Origin: Paraspadella gotoi
Lineage: Eukaryota > Chaetognatha
Length of the DNA stretch: 64,000 bases
NCBI GenBank assembly: GCA_051294375.1
Contig: CM119267.1
Location: 9,536,339-9,600,338 of the forward strand
Direction of reading: 5' to 3'
Below the pieces are notes generated by a model, which saw only the letters and a list, made by a program, of their open reading frames with translations, was not told where the DNA came from and searched no databases. Each line of letters opens with the position of its first letter. Within the stretch, counting starts at the first letter, position 1. Below are positions 22,711 through 35,479 of this stretch, piece after piece. The translations under genes and the position numbers were made by a program.

Positions 22711-24439
22711 TTTAATGTTATGCCTTATGGGAAGCTTCAGGACATTTTTTTCCCCAATCGACACGTTTTTGCAGAAAAATTTTTTCAAAAATCTGTCGAT
22801 TTTCTAAATCTGCTTTAATGGGAACAGCATTAAAGAAATCCATTATGGGTATTAGTTAGTGTGTTAAAATATTCGCTAATAATACTTATTATATTGCTAT
22901 ATAATGTTACAAATTTTTTTGGATGTTTTAAGTTTTTTTAATTGATTCTGATAAAGCTAAAAAATTAAATAAAAAAATTAATTCTAATTTTTAAAAAAAT
23001 TTTTCTTTTATTACTAAAAATTAGTAATAACTGTTAAAATCATTGCATGGTGATGATAATGCTAATTTTTAAAAGGTTATCTAAATTTTGACCTATTTAA
23101 CATCAAAGTATTAAAAAAAGAATACTTTTTATAAGCTATCCCAATCTCCCTTTAAAAGTAAAAAATTCCAAAAAAATGTTTTGATATTTCTTATCTATAA
23201 ATAAATATTATAAAAATAATTACTAGTGGTTTGAGCCATTTTAAAAAAATTTGGTCCATTGAAAGTTTTCTCAGAAATATCTGAAGTTCCATTTGGGAAG
23301 GTTCCCTAATCAAATTACTGACCCACCCCATTGTTATAGATTAGCCTTATCTAAAATTAAATCGTGCATAAGTAGGAGTAGCCTTATTTTTAAGATCAGA
23401 TTCGGGTAGCTTGCAAAAAGTTGTCTACACATAGCATAATTCTTTTTTCGATATTTTGATCATAAGTGGGTGAAAAATATAAAAAACTATTTATAATAAT
23501 CATCATCATCTTTCAATAATTTATTACTTTTTCTTAATTTTGACCAAGAAAACATAATAATTTTTGAAAGTTAGTTATATTTTTTTTATTTAACTTTTTA
23601 TGCTCTATAAGAATCCATCAAAAAAGGTTAAGATTAATTTTTAAAAAATGTAGTAATATTGTAATTTTGATAGCAACAATAAAAGCATTAAAATCGAACT
23701 TTTTAAAAAATTCTTTTTTTACCTGAAAGTAGACTTCAAGACTAAAGTTTGGAACCCCCGCCCCTATTGAATTTAATTTCATAGTAGATTTCTAGCATAA
23801 GCAAGTTCTCGATTTTTTTTCTGGCTCTGACTTAATCTTTAAGAATCTTATTTGTTGCAGGATCTAAGGGCTTAAATTGGCCTGTAATGAACTTACATCC
23901 TGTTTGACAACCCGTTTTATTCGATTTGATCTAATTTGATTTGGTTCACTATAATACTAACCCCAGCCTAAAAATGTTTTTATACTAGCTTATAGTTTTC
24001 TATTATCGAATTTTAAAGTTTAAAGGTTTAAAAAAAAAATCAGTTTATGATATAAATAAAAAGATTATGGTGGAGATTTAAAAAAAATATATTGTAAAAG
24101 AACAGAAGGTTATGAAGACTCGAAAAACAGAGTCGAAACATGTTATAAATATATCGTTGTTTGTCAAAATTAAACTCTCTGCTTTGTACACGAAGAAGGT
24201 TACTTCTATATTTGTTCTTCACTACTAGATACTAAGATGCAATCGTAAGAGCATATAGCAAGACTATCTAGTCTTAACTTGATAACAATTTTTGTTTCAG
24301 GGTAATTCTTTCAACAATAAATTTCGGTTTTAGGACGGTCTAACGAAGTGAACAAGTCTTAAACTCCTTTTTTCTTCAATACAATCACCACAGTCAATAT
24401 AAAAGTAAATTTTATTAGGATTAAAAGGTCTTGATATAA

Positions 24440-25020
24440 ATTTTGTACTTATTGTCTCGACGTGACGGTTTCCCCTCTCAAAGTGGGCGCCGGCCCATCG
24501 CCTCGCTCTTTTCCTCCTCTCGTCTGCGAGGAGGAGAAGCGGAAAAAAATTATTCGTTTCGCTTCTTTCTTTTTATTCTTTTTATTTTTAATGTTCGATT
24601 TTATGATTGCGTGCCATACCGCCATTTCAATCTCCGATCCTTCTTCTCTTTTCCAGAAGGAAAAAAAAAAGATTTAAAATTTAAGGCTGCCTTTCTCCGA
24701 AATCTCATTTCTCTCTTTTAATCTCTCGATTCTTCGAAGATTTTTTTGCGGTTTCATATTAAAGTTTTTTTTTATCCGACAACTAAAAAAAAATATTCTA
24801 GTTTTTTTTTTCTTTTGGCGTAAGAAATAGACACAAACGCTTTGTTTTTACCAATAACGAAGTTTTTAGTTTGTTAAATCCTTGTCGGTGGACATTCGGC
24901 TTCGCTTCCGATTTTTATTAACACGAGGTTGGTACGCTTCGATTATTTAGATAATTTAAATGTGTCATTTTTAGTTTTAACTTTGCGAATAATAATAAAA
25001 AAAAACTATTTCGTAGAAAA
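24440..25020 (+). promoter_or_regulatory. Likely promoter or 5' UTR region of the choline transporter
   Basis: A GC-rich patch at 24460-24545 with a hairpin-forming CCTCCTC...GAGGAGG pair lies in AT-rich DNA about 500 bases upstream of the transporter ATG. No clear TATA box or upstream exon was found. Confidence 0.25.
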
Positions 25021-28000
25021 ATGGAAACGTCAACGTCGGCGTTCGACTGGTCTAAAAAAGAGGTCACCGATACGCCTTGGTACGACCGTATCAACTGGTA
25101 TGGAGTCGGTGGGATATTGTGCATGTACGTGATTATGGTGAGCTTTGGTTTATGGGCTTCACGCAAAAAAGGCCGGAATGTAGAGGAGAGCGGGAACGAG
25201 ATGGAAGCAAATATGGTGGCCGGGAGAAGCATCGGAATCCTCATCGGTTGCTTCACAATGACGGGTGAGTTGTAGGTGATCGTATTATACTAATGACGAT
25301 AACCTCGAGTCCGCGATCGTTAGTATTTGATGGCATATCTTCTTGTAGTTTTAACTCGAGTGTCGCTTTTACAGCTACTTGGGTCGGTGGTGGCTACATT
25401 AACGCGACGGCGGAGAAAGTCTTCTCCAAAGGGTTGATTTGGTGTCAAGCGCCGTTCGGCTATGCCCTCAGTCTTTTCTTTGGAGGCGTTTTCTTCGCCA
25501 AGAAGTTCCGCGAGAGAGAGTACATCACCATGCTTGACCCTTTCCAACACAAATTCGGCTCCACCATGGGAGGCCTTATTTTTATTCCTTGCGTCCTTGG
25601 AGAGCTCATGTGGTGCGCTTCTATCCTTTCGGCTCTTGGTATGGACGTAATTTTCTCAAGCCTCAAAATTTCTATTTATATTTTATTAATTCGTTCTGCT
25701 TTAATTAGGATCCGCTCTGAGCGTTATTTTGGGAATCGAGGTTGAAGTTGGTGTTATTGTATCGACGATAACTGCTGTCATCTATACATTGGTTGGTGGA
25801 TTGTTTGCGGTTGCCTACGTCGATATAATTCAATTGGTCACTGTTGCTTTAGGACTGGTAAGTCTTACAATTTTGGCTTGTTTGGGGTACTTTTGTTTTG
25901 CTTACTGTGGTTTTGTGTATTTCTAATTGGGCGTGATATGGCTTAATTAGGCCGAGCGGATTTTAAATAAAAAATTAGATTAAAAAAAAATTATGCTTGG
26001 GATGATGTGAATGCTTCATGTTACTGTTTAAAATTAATGCCTTCAGGGCCAAGTTGTTCTCGTATTTCATTCATTTAAAACTTCATTATGGTGAGTTAAC
26101 TTTGGACTGTTTGTCCTTATGACCATGTTCATTTTGTAAATTAAGCCGTTGTACATGTTTTAGAATTTATTTTCCATTTAAAGGTTTACGGCAACCAAAA
26201 AAGTTTAATATTCGCTAACTTTGATCTAGTTGTCGTGTTCAAAAATCATTTTAAACATTCATTACTTCCGAAATCTGGACTTTTACATTAACGGTTATAA
26301 ATTTTATGCCAAATTTATTAATATTTAAACATCTTTCGGAAAAGCAATTCGCGTCCGAGTTGACTCATAATTACTTAACTAAAATTTTAAGTGAATGAAT
26401 CCTTTTGTAGATATTTTTGGGAAATCATATATTTAACTAAGATCTTTGGTGTTAACAAAATGTGCATTTTGCGACAAGAAAAACTTATACATAGTCTTTA
26501 TTTAATTCTGCTACTATTGGGTTGTCGCAATGTGTATGAGTACATTCTCCTTAGGTCTTCTTTTTACTAACATTTAAAAGTGGAAAAGGTAAGATGGAGA
26601 CTACTTCTCCCTTCTTCTGCTTACCTTTTAGTTTTCTTTATTTTGTTAAATAGCTGTGAGCATTTTCTTTTTACATGCAATGGCTGTGTGGGCAATCTGC
26701 AACTCCAACCATTAGGAAAAAAAATTTTAATCCTATAAAAAGCTGCAGATTTAAGGTTATCACATTTTTGTTAGATTCAATAGAAAAATATAAACGTTTA
26801 GAACTTTCATAAATGGTCTTTCAATACGACAACGAAGTATCATGTTTTACTCGAAAAATTTTAAAATAATTAGATGACAATTTGGTAGCACATTGCATAG
26901 ATGCTTTGTGCACTCTTTATTTTTACTATTTATTTGTATACAGTCATGAGGGTGTCACAGTGAAAACCTCAGCCCGCTCTAGCGCGGGCGCCTCTCAAAG
27001 GGTCCCAGAGGGATCGGCTTCCGGGTTTTCATCTGCTTCAGAACCCCACGAGGTACCCTGTAAAGAAAAGCTTTACTTTCGGGCAACAAGACTTAATACT
27101 AGCAAGTCAGACTAGGCAAAGCTTTACCAGTTAGCTAATCTACGAAATGAAGATCAGAGCAACCAACATTTCTTTGTTTCTTGCCCCATCCCGCCTTTTT
27201 TTCATTCTAACTCCTTGAGGTTTTCTATCTTCAGTCTATTCCCTACCTCCCCCTCCCCTCCATAATCTGCTCCTTTTCTTCGTTTTATACAGTTGCTACA
27301 CAGCCTGGCTGCACAAACAACAGAAAATCTCGAAATCTCAGTGGCAGTTGGGGCGGCCCACCCCAATCTGTGGTATTTCATCTTCAATCTTTTAGTCAAA
27401 TTATACCAGAGAACGGAATTGGGGATCAGTTATCTTATAATACCAAATGTTTTAAACTTTCCTAATCTTTTCTCTGGTAGTTGTTTGAGCCTCAATTGAT
27501 TTAACTTATGATATCGGTCTTAAAAATAAGTAATGGCTCTGACAACCGTTTCTTAGCACTTGAAAAGTATTACCAAGGTTGCCAAAATATCCTTTTCTCA
27601 ATTCTTTATTTCTTCTCATTGTTACCGTTTGCTTTTATGTAAAACTAATTGCAGCTTAAAATTCCGATTGGTGCTTTTCAACTTTACTCGAGTATTGCAA
27701 ATTATTCAGTATCTTCATGAATCAGTTTGGACGATTCCCTTTAAATGAAAAGTATAATTAATTTCCGTTCCATTATATTGAAAACTCAAAACTTGCATAG
27801 AGAAAAATTCAAATAGGTTTCGACTATTTTCGCATTTATTACTCTCAATGGTTGATAAAAACCCATCTTTTTTAAAAAGTATAATATTTAGCACATATGT
27901 CCTTCTTCACGTTAGATTTTAATTGATCAAATTATTTTTTTCATTTTTTTATAATTTGTCGAAGAAAAAATCAGTATTAATATTATATTGTCTTATAATA

Positions 28001-31000
28001 TTATAATTAATGTTTTAAAGTTCTCGTCCTTTGCTCCCCAATAACCTTTTTTTAAAATATATCAGGTCATTTCGGTTCCTTTCGCCTTCCACTCGACGAA
28101 CCGCTTCGGGAGCTTGACCGATGATATCCCGACTAACTTCGGCAACATATTCCGGGACGACGGGGTCGATTACACCGACGGCAACCACACCTTTCAAGAT
28201 TTGTGGGTCGGGAAAATTAAGAACAAACAAGTCGGTTCTTATCTCGACGTTTACATCCTGCTCATTTGCGGCGGAATTCCCTGGCAGGTAAAGACATTGT
28301 GGCCCAAACATTTTTATATTTTTAAATTTTAAAGTTTATTCTTAAGTTTACACATTCCGTTATTTAGGCGTACTTTCAGCGCGTATTGTCCGTGAAAAAG
28401 CCCTCACACGCTCGTATTCTCTCTTTCGTTGCCGCCTTGGGCTGCTTTCTTATGGCCATACCTTCCGTTCTTATTGGCGCAGTAGCCACCACCGCAGGTA
28501 CGTTCTCAGGAAGAGCAGTAGTAGGGGGGGACGAGCGATGGTTGGTGGCCGAAAGATCGATCTACAATATTCATCCGAATACGCTTTGATCATCGGTCAA
28601 TGATGTATCTCTGACTCTTTTAGTTTGATGATTTCCGCCTCGCTACTTTCAGATTTTTGTATCTTGCTGTGCAAATTAGAATTTGAATCGATCTTGACAA
28701 GTGTGAGGAGCTATTATTTTTAGTTGTATCTACTCAAAGCCGTCTTTTCGCAGTCGTCTTTTCCTCACGATAGCGGCTCTAAAAATAAATCAAATTGAAC
28801 AAGAGAACTTTTTTTATTCGTTCTAATTTAGTTTTAGAAATAAATTGCGTAGTTGGACGACCGAAGCTAAGTCCGACCCGTTTCAATCGAGTTGCATATA
28901 ATTGGCCGCACCCAGCGGGGCTCGAAACTCGAACCGACGACGTCCCTCGCCACTTCGCCACCTCCTACATTTTTTTTAAAATGAGGGCCGGGATGAGGAA
29001 GAGGATGAGAAGACGCTTTACGACTTTAACCAAGCGGATGATGAAAATGAGGAGGAGGAAGTCAGGCGCTTACTTTTTTCTTTCTCCCTCGAGGAAGAGC
29101 GATGCGGATTTGAGGAGTGGCGGTGTGATGGTGGTGTTGCCAGTGTGTGTGCGCGCTTCTTTACTCCCTCACTCTCCCTGCTCGGTAGAGGTTGGGTTAC
29201 TCGGCCGGGAGAGAAGCTCGGGTGGAATTTTCCACTCTTTTTCGTGCGGAGCGATGCTAGCGTGGTCGGGCAATTTCCCTTGACGAGAAACCGAGCTGTT
29301 GGGGAAAACAAAAAAAAATATAAAAAAAAAAGCGGGAAAGAAAATAGTCGAGGAACAAAGAGAAAAGGTTATTCTTTCATCGAGTTTTTCCCTTTTGAAA
29401 CGATTAATTTTGTCGGGTTTAGCTCGGAGCCGAAAGTAGTTGTCATTACAGTGATTACTGGGTAATAATTCATCCTCGATCCAGGCAATCGGCATCCTTT
29501 CGTCTTTAAAAATTTTTTTTGAACGTTTTTTCAAAAAGCTTTTTTCAAAAGCAGTTATTTCTTTTCGTTTCATTTTGTTCGGACCTGCTCTTAAGTGTTT
29601 TGAGGTTAACAAAATAAGGATGTGAACTTTTAATCATCAGGTTATTCTATTTATAACTTAGAAGTTTTAAGCTGGTAAAAATAAGAATTCAATCTTTAGT
29701 TTGTCAGGAATGATGGCTTTTGTTGTTTTGGTTTGGTTTCAGCGATAATCAGTTTTACATTCTGATCAATTTAGCGAAAAGGTCAAAATCATTTGGATAA
29801 TACCTAGGTGGGTCTCGCTTGTTGCCTATTGCCTAAGTAAATGAATAAGTAATCGCACAAATTGATATATAGAGAAAAAAAATTGTACGCATTTTTAAAA
29901 AATATTTAGAATTTTCCATATCAAATTCTGATTTTGATAATTACCTTCATCCTGGTTTTGTTTTACGGTTAAGATTTCTGAAATGACTTGTCAAACGAAA
30001 ACTGGTTAATTGTCTATCACTTATCTATTGATACCGGGTAGAAACCTGGAGCGGATATGTCGAAGTTTCGCGTCAAACTGGTTTTTCAAAAAAATGTTTT
30101 TTCAAATGCAGCTAGGTTATCAGTGATACCGACTTTATTTACATAATTTATCTGAATAGTTAAGTAATTATACCAATTTTATAGATATTATAGTCGCATT
30201 AAATTAAATCAATGACTCGAACGATTATCATTAATTATCCCTATAGTATAATCATGTCAAATTTTTCGTTTTTAGATTGGCGATCGGCCGGCTACCCCAA
30301 CGAGTCATCCCTTCCAATCCCGGACAACCAGGCCAAATTCGTGCTCCCAATGACGCTGCAATACATGACGCCGCCGGCAGTGACGTTCGTCGGACTCGGC
30401 GCCGTGACCGCCGCTGTCATGTCCTCGGCCGATTCCTCAATCCTCGGCGCGTCGTCCATGTTCGTCAGGAACGTTTACCAAATCATATTTCGACCAAACG
30501 TACGTTTTGTTTTCCCTTTGGATTTAGAGTAATAAATAAGTATAATAATAGTTACGTTCGTTAAAATCTAACATTCTCGCTACGTTTCTAGGCTTCGCAG
30601 AGAGAACTCGGCATCTGCATGAAGGTGACCGTGGTTTGCGCCGGGGCCATTGCAATCGCTCTTGCCCTCGCCATTCCCTCTATCTATGGGCTTTTCAAGC
30701 TCTGTTCTGACCTCGTCTTCGTCATCGTTTTCCCGCAACTTGTCATGGTCACCTACGTTCCCTGGTCCAATTTGTACGGATCGATCGTTGGGTTAGTATC
30801 GCTAAACTTTCACTGTTTAAATTTAACTTTCGTGGACCATGGTTAACCCCTCTAACCCTAAATTACCATTCGCCCATACTAACAGATACGCCGTTAGTCT
30901 GACGCTTCGATTACTGGGCGGCGAGCCTTTGATCCACCTCCCGCCCACCCTCAAGTATCCATACTTCGACGAGGGCGTGGACCTCAACGGCGACGGGGAA

Positions 31001-32184
31001 ATCGACTACGAGGAGGGTCAAGGTCAACTTTTTCCCTTCCGCACCTTCTCCATGATGATAGGACTTTTAGCCAATATAATCGTCTGCTACGTCACTCACA
31101 GGTTAGGGAACTGGGCCCCTCGCCCCCCCCACCCACACCTCTATTTTTAAAAAAAAAGGGGGTCGGACTAGGAAAATATTACGTGACATTTACCACCGTA
31201 ATTTACGTCTTTTCCGACCGTTCGAAGTCCTTGGATCATGGACTTTTTGCTTTTTTTTCTCCTTCTCTCTCCCATTAAAACTTACTACTTGTAAAAAAGA
31301 GTGATGTTGGCTTGTAAAAATATAAAGTCGAATAGTGCAGACGCCAGCAGTGAAAACCTCTAAGAGAGCCTCCCCCCTCACGAATCGATTATCGATCCGT
31401 CGCTGAATGTTGTTGCGTAACAGGTAGACATTGCCGTTGTTTTCGTAACGAGTGAATTCTTTTTCTTCTCATGTTCCCTTCGTTCGTCCAGATTTTACAA
31501 CTCAAACCGTGACTCGTACGTAACTTTGGAGATTGAGAAGGGATTTTCCCCAACCCCCAGCTCCCCCTCTTGTTTCCGAGTCTTAACAAGAAAACAAAAA
31601 ACCAAAATCTAGTCGCTTCGTACGTGCTGAGCTTTTAATTAAACTAAGTGCACATTTCAATGTAAAAAAAAAAAATAACCTTATTCTTCAAAGAGAATAA
31701 AGTAGATTTAATTTTTTTTTTCTTTTTTGTAGGCTTTTCACTTCCGGAACGTTGAGCAAGAGGTGGGATCTTCTGCGGTCCATCGACCCCGAACTTATGC
31801 TCAACCACAGGTAAAAATGTTGCTACAAGTTAAGGTCGTCGATCCCTGATTCTAAATCCTTTCGATCCTGATTTTGAGCCGTAAATCATTGAGACATTAA
31901 TCGCAACATTTCTGTCTCTCATCTCATGCTTTATGAAGGAGCTGAAACTATTTTTTTGAAAGTTTATTTTTATATCCATAGCGACTGTAAGTTGTAAATT
32001 AAATCGAACAGTCTCTCTATTTTAAAATTGTTTTTATTGATTTTTTTTTTACAGCGAGAGCGAGGAAGATTACGACGAGAAAAGCGGAAAGGATCGACTC
32101 GAGAAACACGAGATGTATCCAATCGCAGAGGCGAAGAAGAGCCCCGAGTCCGCGGGCGTCCTTTTGGCGAAAGCGGAAGCGTGA
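25021..32184 (+). CDS. High-affinity choline transporter (CHT1/SLC5A7 family), ten exons, 618 aa
   Basis: Na+/Cl--dependent choline uptake at cholinergic terminals, rate-limiting for acetylcholine synthesis. Exons: 25021-25264, 25375-25638, 25709-25857, 28066-28287, 28368-28497, 30276-30499, 30592-30791, 30886-31101, 31733-31810 and 32055-32184. All junctions are GT-AG and in phase; total 1857 bases. Landmarks: [24 protein letters not shown] (first membrane segment, split here for length: [11 protein letters not shown] then [13 protein letters not shown]), [57 protein letters not shown] and [11 protein letters not shown]. Against about 580 aa in human, the extra length includes a canonical EF-hand loop at residues 510-521 in the loop before the last membrane segment. 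The cytoplasmic tail is charged, with a possible dileucine near the end. A poly(A) signal follows at 32231. Confidence 0.95.
25858..28065. other. Choline transporter intron 3 (2.2 kb)
   Basis: The largest intron of the gene. Mostly AT-rich. A GC-rich patch at 26960-27060 contains a short hairpin (GCCCGC-TCTAGC-GCGGGC), and the surrounding block looks like a small inserted repeat. There is no exon inside that I can support. Confidence 0.6.
28498..30275. other. Choline transporter intron 5 (1.8 kb)
   Basis: Carries a tRNA-like SINE head (28905-28970, minus), a GA/GAGG-rich low-complexity block at 28980-29100 and AT-rich DNA. Open frames over 28795-29612 come from the repeat and low-complexity sequence. 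Confidence 0.6.
28840..28970 (-). mobile_element. tRNA-derived SINE-like element in intron 5
   Basis: On the minus strand GGTGGCGAAGTGGCGA resembles the Pol III A box and GGTTCGAGTTTCGAGCC, about 30 bases on, resembles the B box. A GC-rich body follows. No folding tRNA is evident, so this reads as a tRNA-derived repeat and not a tRNA gene. Confidence 0.4.
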
Positions 32185-32230
32185 GGTTCGCTCAGCCACA
32201 CCTCCCCCCCTCCGTCGCGGTCACGGGTCA

Positions 32231-32236
32231 AATAAA
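32231..32236 (+). terminator. Candidate poly(A) signal of the choline transporter
   Basis: AATAAA 47 bases after the stop codon. Confidence 0.5.
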
Positions 32237-32239
32237 GAG

Positions 32240-33710
32240 CAAACTTCTCTGCGCGCGTTTGTGATGGACCGCAAATTCCATCCGTTCTTCTTTTTTTTTG
32301 GTTTACGCCTCTCGATTTGTCATTTACTCGGCACACACCTCCCTTCTCCCACGAATACTTTATCCCTCCTACTTTTCGTCACTCCTGGGGACATTTGCTC
32401 CGCGCGTCAGTGAAAATGACGACTCAAGTCGAGCTGAAACCCAGCGACATCCACCACAACCCTCTCCCGGCGAAACGCCCGAAGACACTCCTATTTTTTT
32501 CGTTTGAATTCGGCTTCAAACACCTCTGTCTCACGTGATTGTTTTTTTTTTTTAGTTTTCTATATTATATTTCGATGATGTTACTGATCTGCGTTTCGCG
32601 GCCGAGAAAAAGCTAGCGATATCAAGGCTCATTGACCTTTTATTTTAGTTTACGATAGCGAAATGTAATTTTAATCTAATATACTTTGCTCGGCTTGAGA
32701 ACTTTATCAACGTTCGCTTTTTCGTAGGTTTCCACTGAAATGTCGCTCCGGTATCGACCACTGTATAAGTTTTTATCCTGTACTACTTGTCTCATTCTTT
32801 TCGTTCTGATTAACTTTTTATTTTTGTTCGGTCATCTCGAGATTGTGTAATTTGTAAGTTGCGATTAAAGTTGAACTAATTGAATGAGATATTATTCGTG
32901 GTATCCTGTATATATTTAGATAGTATTCCTCGTACTTTGTTCCCACCCTGTTTCATATGATGAAACGAGTCATTTTAAAGTTTTTATATAAGTTTAACTT
33001 AGCAGTTGGTTTGACAGTTGAAGTACCATTTTTTTTATCGTCGAAAGATTAATGAAATTATTTCTGTTGCAAGTAATAGAAAATTCATCGAATTAAATGT
33101 TAAATCAATAAAGATTAAAATATAGACTTTCAGCCTTTCAGTAAATAGGAATAGAAGCGTGATGGACTGATGGTTCATCCCTGAATTCGTCTTTTTTTTA
33201 ATTTGAAGTCGAAATTAGAATGATAATAATGACGGATGAAGCCCTAGATTTTAAACTGGAAGCCCGCTCAGTCCTAGATCGTAAAAAAAGGGATGAAGCG
33301 AATTTATAATTATTCCTTCAAAAATTTATCTTTGCCTCTGAAAGATTATTAGTCAATTTAATTTTTTTAGTTTGTCGGATTTTCAGGCTTATTTTTTCAA
33401 GTTTTTAAAGATGCGAATAAAAATGAGGAAATTGTGCCCAGTAAGAATTTTGCTCATGGGTAATGCAAGCTATTCCAAATTGTAACCATATAACGTTTAT
33501 ATAATAATAAAATGGATGATTTATTACCAAGAATTTTTTTTTTGGGGAGAAGTGGATAGATATTTAAAATTTTTTTTGAACCTTGAACAACGGAACGTAA
33601 CGTAACGCTTTTTGCTAGAATCCCATTTGTCACTGACGAAATTTCGAAAGACGTAATTTGTCAAAATCAACGCGCCCAAAAGCTGGATCGTACCTCGTGC
33701 CTACAAGTTG
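32240..33710. other. AT-rich spacer downstream of the choline transporter
   Basis: No exon or structured element recognised. It may include the transporter 3' UTR if the signal at 32231 is not the one used. Confidence 0.4.
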
Positions 33711-33715
33711 CAAGC

Positions 33716-33870
33716 CAAAATTTTACTTTCGCCGACCGGGGTTTTGGCGTCTTTTAAAAACCATTTAAAAATATTTATTTAAAAAAAAAATTTTAATAAA
33801 AAATAGTATTTAATTATTTTAAACTTAAACCCTTTGTCTTAATTACCATTAACTGGGGGCGGCGAGAAGG
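33716..33870 (+). mobile_element. Degenerate copy of the CTTTCGCCGACC element
   Basis: Begins ATTTTACTTTCGCCGACCGG and follows the same order as the complete copy (GGTTTTGGCG, A/T-rich middle, AACCC-like end). The right inverted repeat is not recognisable. Confidence 0.5.
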
Positions 33871-34007
33871 GGGGACCCTCGTTTTAGGCGAGGGGCCCCG
33901 GGCTTTAGGAAAATTTATTAATATTTAAAATTTCGGGCACTGGAGCAATTTTTAAAGCAGAAAGTCGGTAATCAAAAATTAAAAACTAAAATTACAGAGA
34001 GGGGGGC

Positions 34008-34100
34008 GTTTTTTCTTTCGCCGCCCTTACCCTTAAATCATTTTTAAACCATTTTTAACCATAAACCCCTTTAAATCCGTTCAGCCAAAGTAAAATTAAC
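34008..34100 (+). mobile_element. Short degenerate relative of the CTTTCGCCGACC element
   Basis: Starts TTCTTTCGCCGCCC and ends CAGCCAAAGTAAAA, imperfect versions of the two ends of the neighbouring complete copy. Confidence 0.35.
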
Positions 34101-34106
34101 TGGTTA

Positions 34107-34270
34107 AATTTTATTTTTGCCGACCGCGGTTATGGCGGTTTTTAAAAAAATATTTAGAAATATTTATTTTTAAAAAAAATTAATAAAAAAAAATATTTAA
34201 TTACCCTAACCTTAAACCCTCTTAACCCTAACCTTTAACACTAACCCCGGTCGGCGAAAGTAAAAGTAAC
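34107..34270 (+). mobile_element. Small inverted-repeat (MITE-like) element, complete copy
   Basis: About 164 bp. The left end (TTTTTGCCGACCGCGGT) and right end (CCCCGGTCGGCGAAAGTAA) are imperfect inverted repeats; the left ends of the sister copies (ACTTTCGCCGACCG) match the right end exactly in inverse. The interior holds degenerate CCCTAA-like units. No coding capacity, as expected of a non-autonomous DNA transposon. No target duplication confirmed. Confidence 0.6.
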
Positions 34271-34607
34271 CCAATTAACCAATTGATTTTTAATATTTCA
34301 CATCAAAAATGGCTTGAATGCAAAACTGATAAGATTAAGTCTCAGCAGCTGTGGTTCCGAAGTTGTGTTTATCAAACTTACGCGTCATATTTGTTTGGTT
34401 TTCGCTGGTTTTTCTTCTCTCACACCGCATGAGACCTTTTGAATTGTAATTTTTTTTGCCTAATGTTTGGTGACTTAACAACAATACGTTCTCCATCAAA
34501 GATGACTTCTAAAGAAGTATGTCTATAACTAAATACAAGATTTTCTATGTGCAATGTTGTGCAATGTTGAACTGTTGATGTTTTTAAATTGAATTTAATT
34601 TTAAAAG

Positions 34608-34877
34608 ATGGAAAATGACAAGTATGAGGCGCGCGTCCATCGAATGGTTGCTCGTTGGTCGGGGTCACGCGGGAATACTCGTCCGCGCCAACAAAAGGGG
34701 GAAAATATTGAAAGCCGTGAAGAACAACCAGAGGTTTTCATTGACAGTCGTTTAGATTTTTGTTTTATTCAAATTGTGCTGACACGATTCGGTAATGGTC
34801 ACAAGATCAACAGAAAACGCAATCATATGACCATATATGGAATGCGGCATAATTTCAGTGAAACTGATCCATTATAG
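34608..34877 (+). other. Isolated 89-codon open frame, possible upstream exon
   Basis: ATG-initiated frame with a charged, domain-less product (starts MENDKYEARVHRMVARWSG). It lies 0.9 kb upstream of the FAD oxidoreductase, whose first exon is missing. A GAG-GTTTTC junction at about 34733 could splice in phase to 35743, but the donor is weak. A stronger donor (GAG-GTAAGTTT, near 34895) does not give the right phase. Not supported beyond this. Confidence 0.15.
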
Positions 34878-34954
34878 TTAATACATGGCAGAGAGGTAAG
34901 TTTATATTAAACGCTAGTGTAGATGTTTTATATTTGTAAAGTTATATGATTAAA

Positions 34955-35440
34955 TAGTGCATGGGACATAGTACATGGTAGTCTTATCCCTATTGTTAAA
35001 AAAAATCATATGAAATTGGTACAGCCAATATAAAAATTATGATTTTTCATGAATGACTTTTTAACAGGAATAATCTGTGATATCTATTAGTAAACTAGGA
35101 CAGATTGTAGTCGAACCTTGTGTTGTATAGCTGCTCCCTCTATTTCCAGAAGACCAAACTGACTTCCCCCTCCCAAAATGAGTTAGTAGATATAATAAGC
35201 AAAATTTAAAAAAAAAAGTAATATATATATAATTAAATAATATATGCTGCTATGTCCTGCTATGTCATTATCTTGTAAGAGTGATGGAGGCCTGAAACCA
35301 CCAAAGTCAGGGGCAAGATAGCTTATTTATTAAATGAATGGCTAATTATTATATTGGTTGTACAAATTTCATAGATCAAATAGTAAAATATAAAAAATAT
35401 AAGATAGGGAGTCAAGTAATTTTGCAAATTTTCGAAGAAT
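34955..35440 (+). mobile_element. Dispersed repeat B, copy 1
   Basis: Matches 42660-43115 in the same orientation, including TAGTCTTATC, ATATCTATTA, AACCTTGTGTTGT and TTTATTTCCAGAAGAC-like stretches and AAGTAATTTTGCAA near the end. AT-rich and non-coding, with no clear termini. Confidence 0.55.
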
Positions 35441-35479
35441 TTCCTGCATGTAATAAGAAGACGAGACAGGCAGGTAAAA

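Larger units (their letters stand above)
21367..24440. other. AT-rich spacer with small repeats, no gene seen
   Basis: About 3 kb of AT-rich DNA between the second elongase and the choline transporter. Apart from the two repeats listed separately (22453-22512 and 22577-22710) I see no exon. Short open frames here are 60-90 codons with no recognisable motif. Confidence 0.5.
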
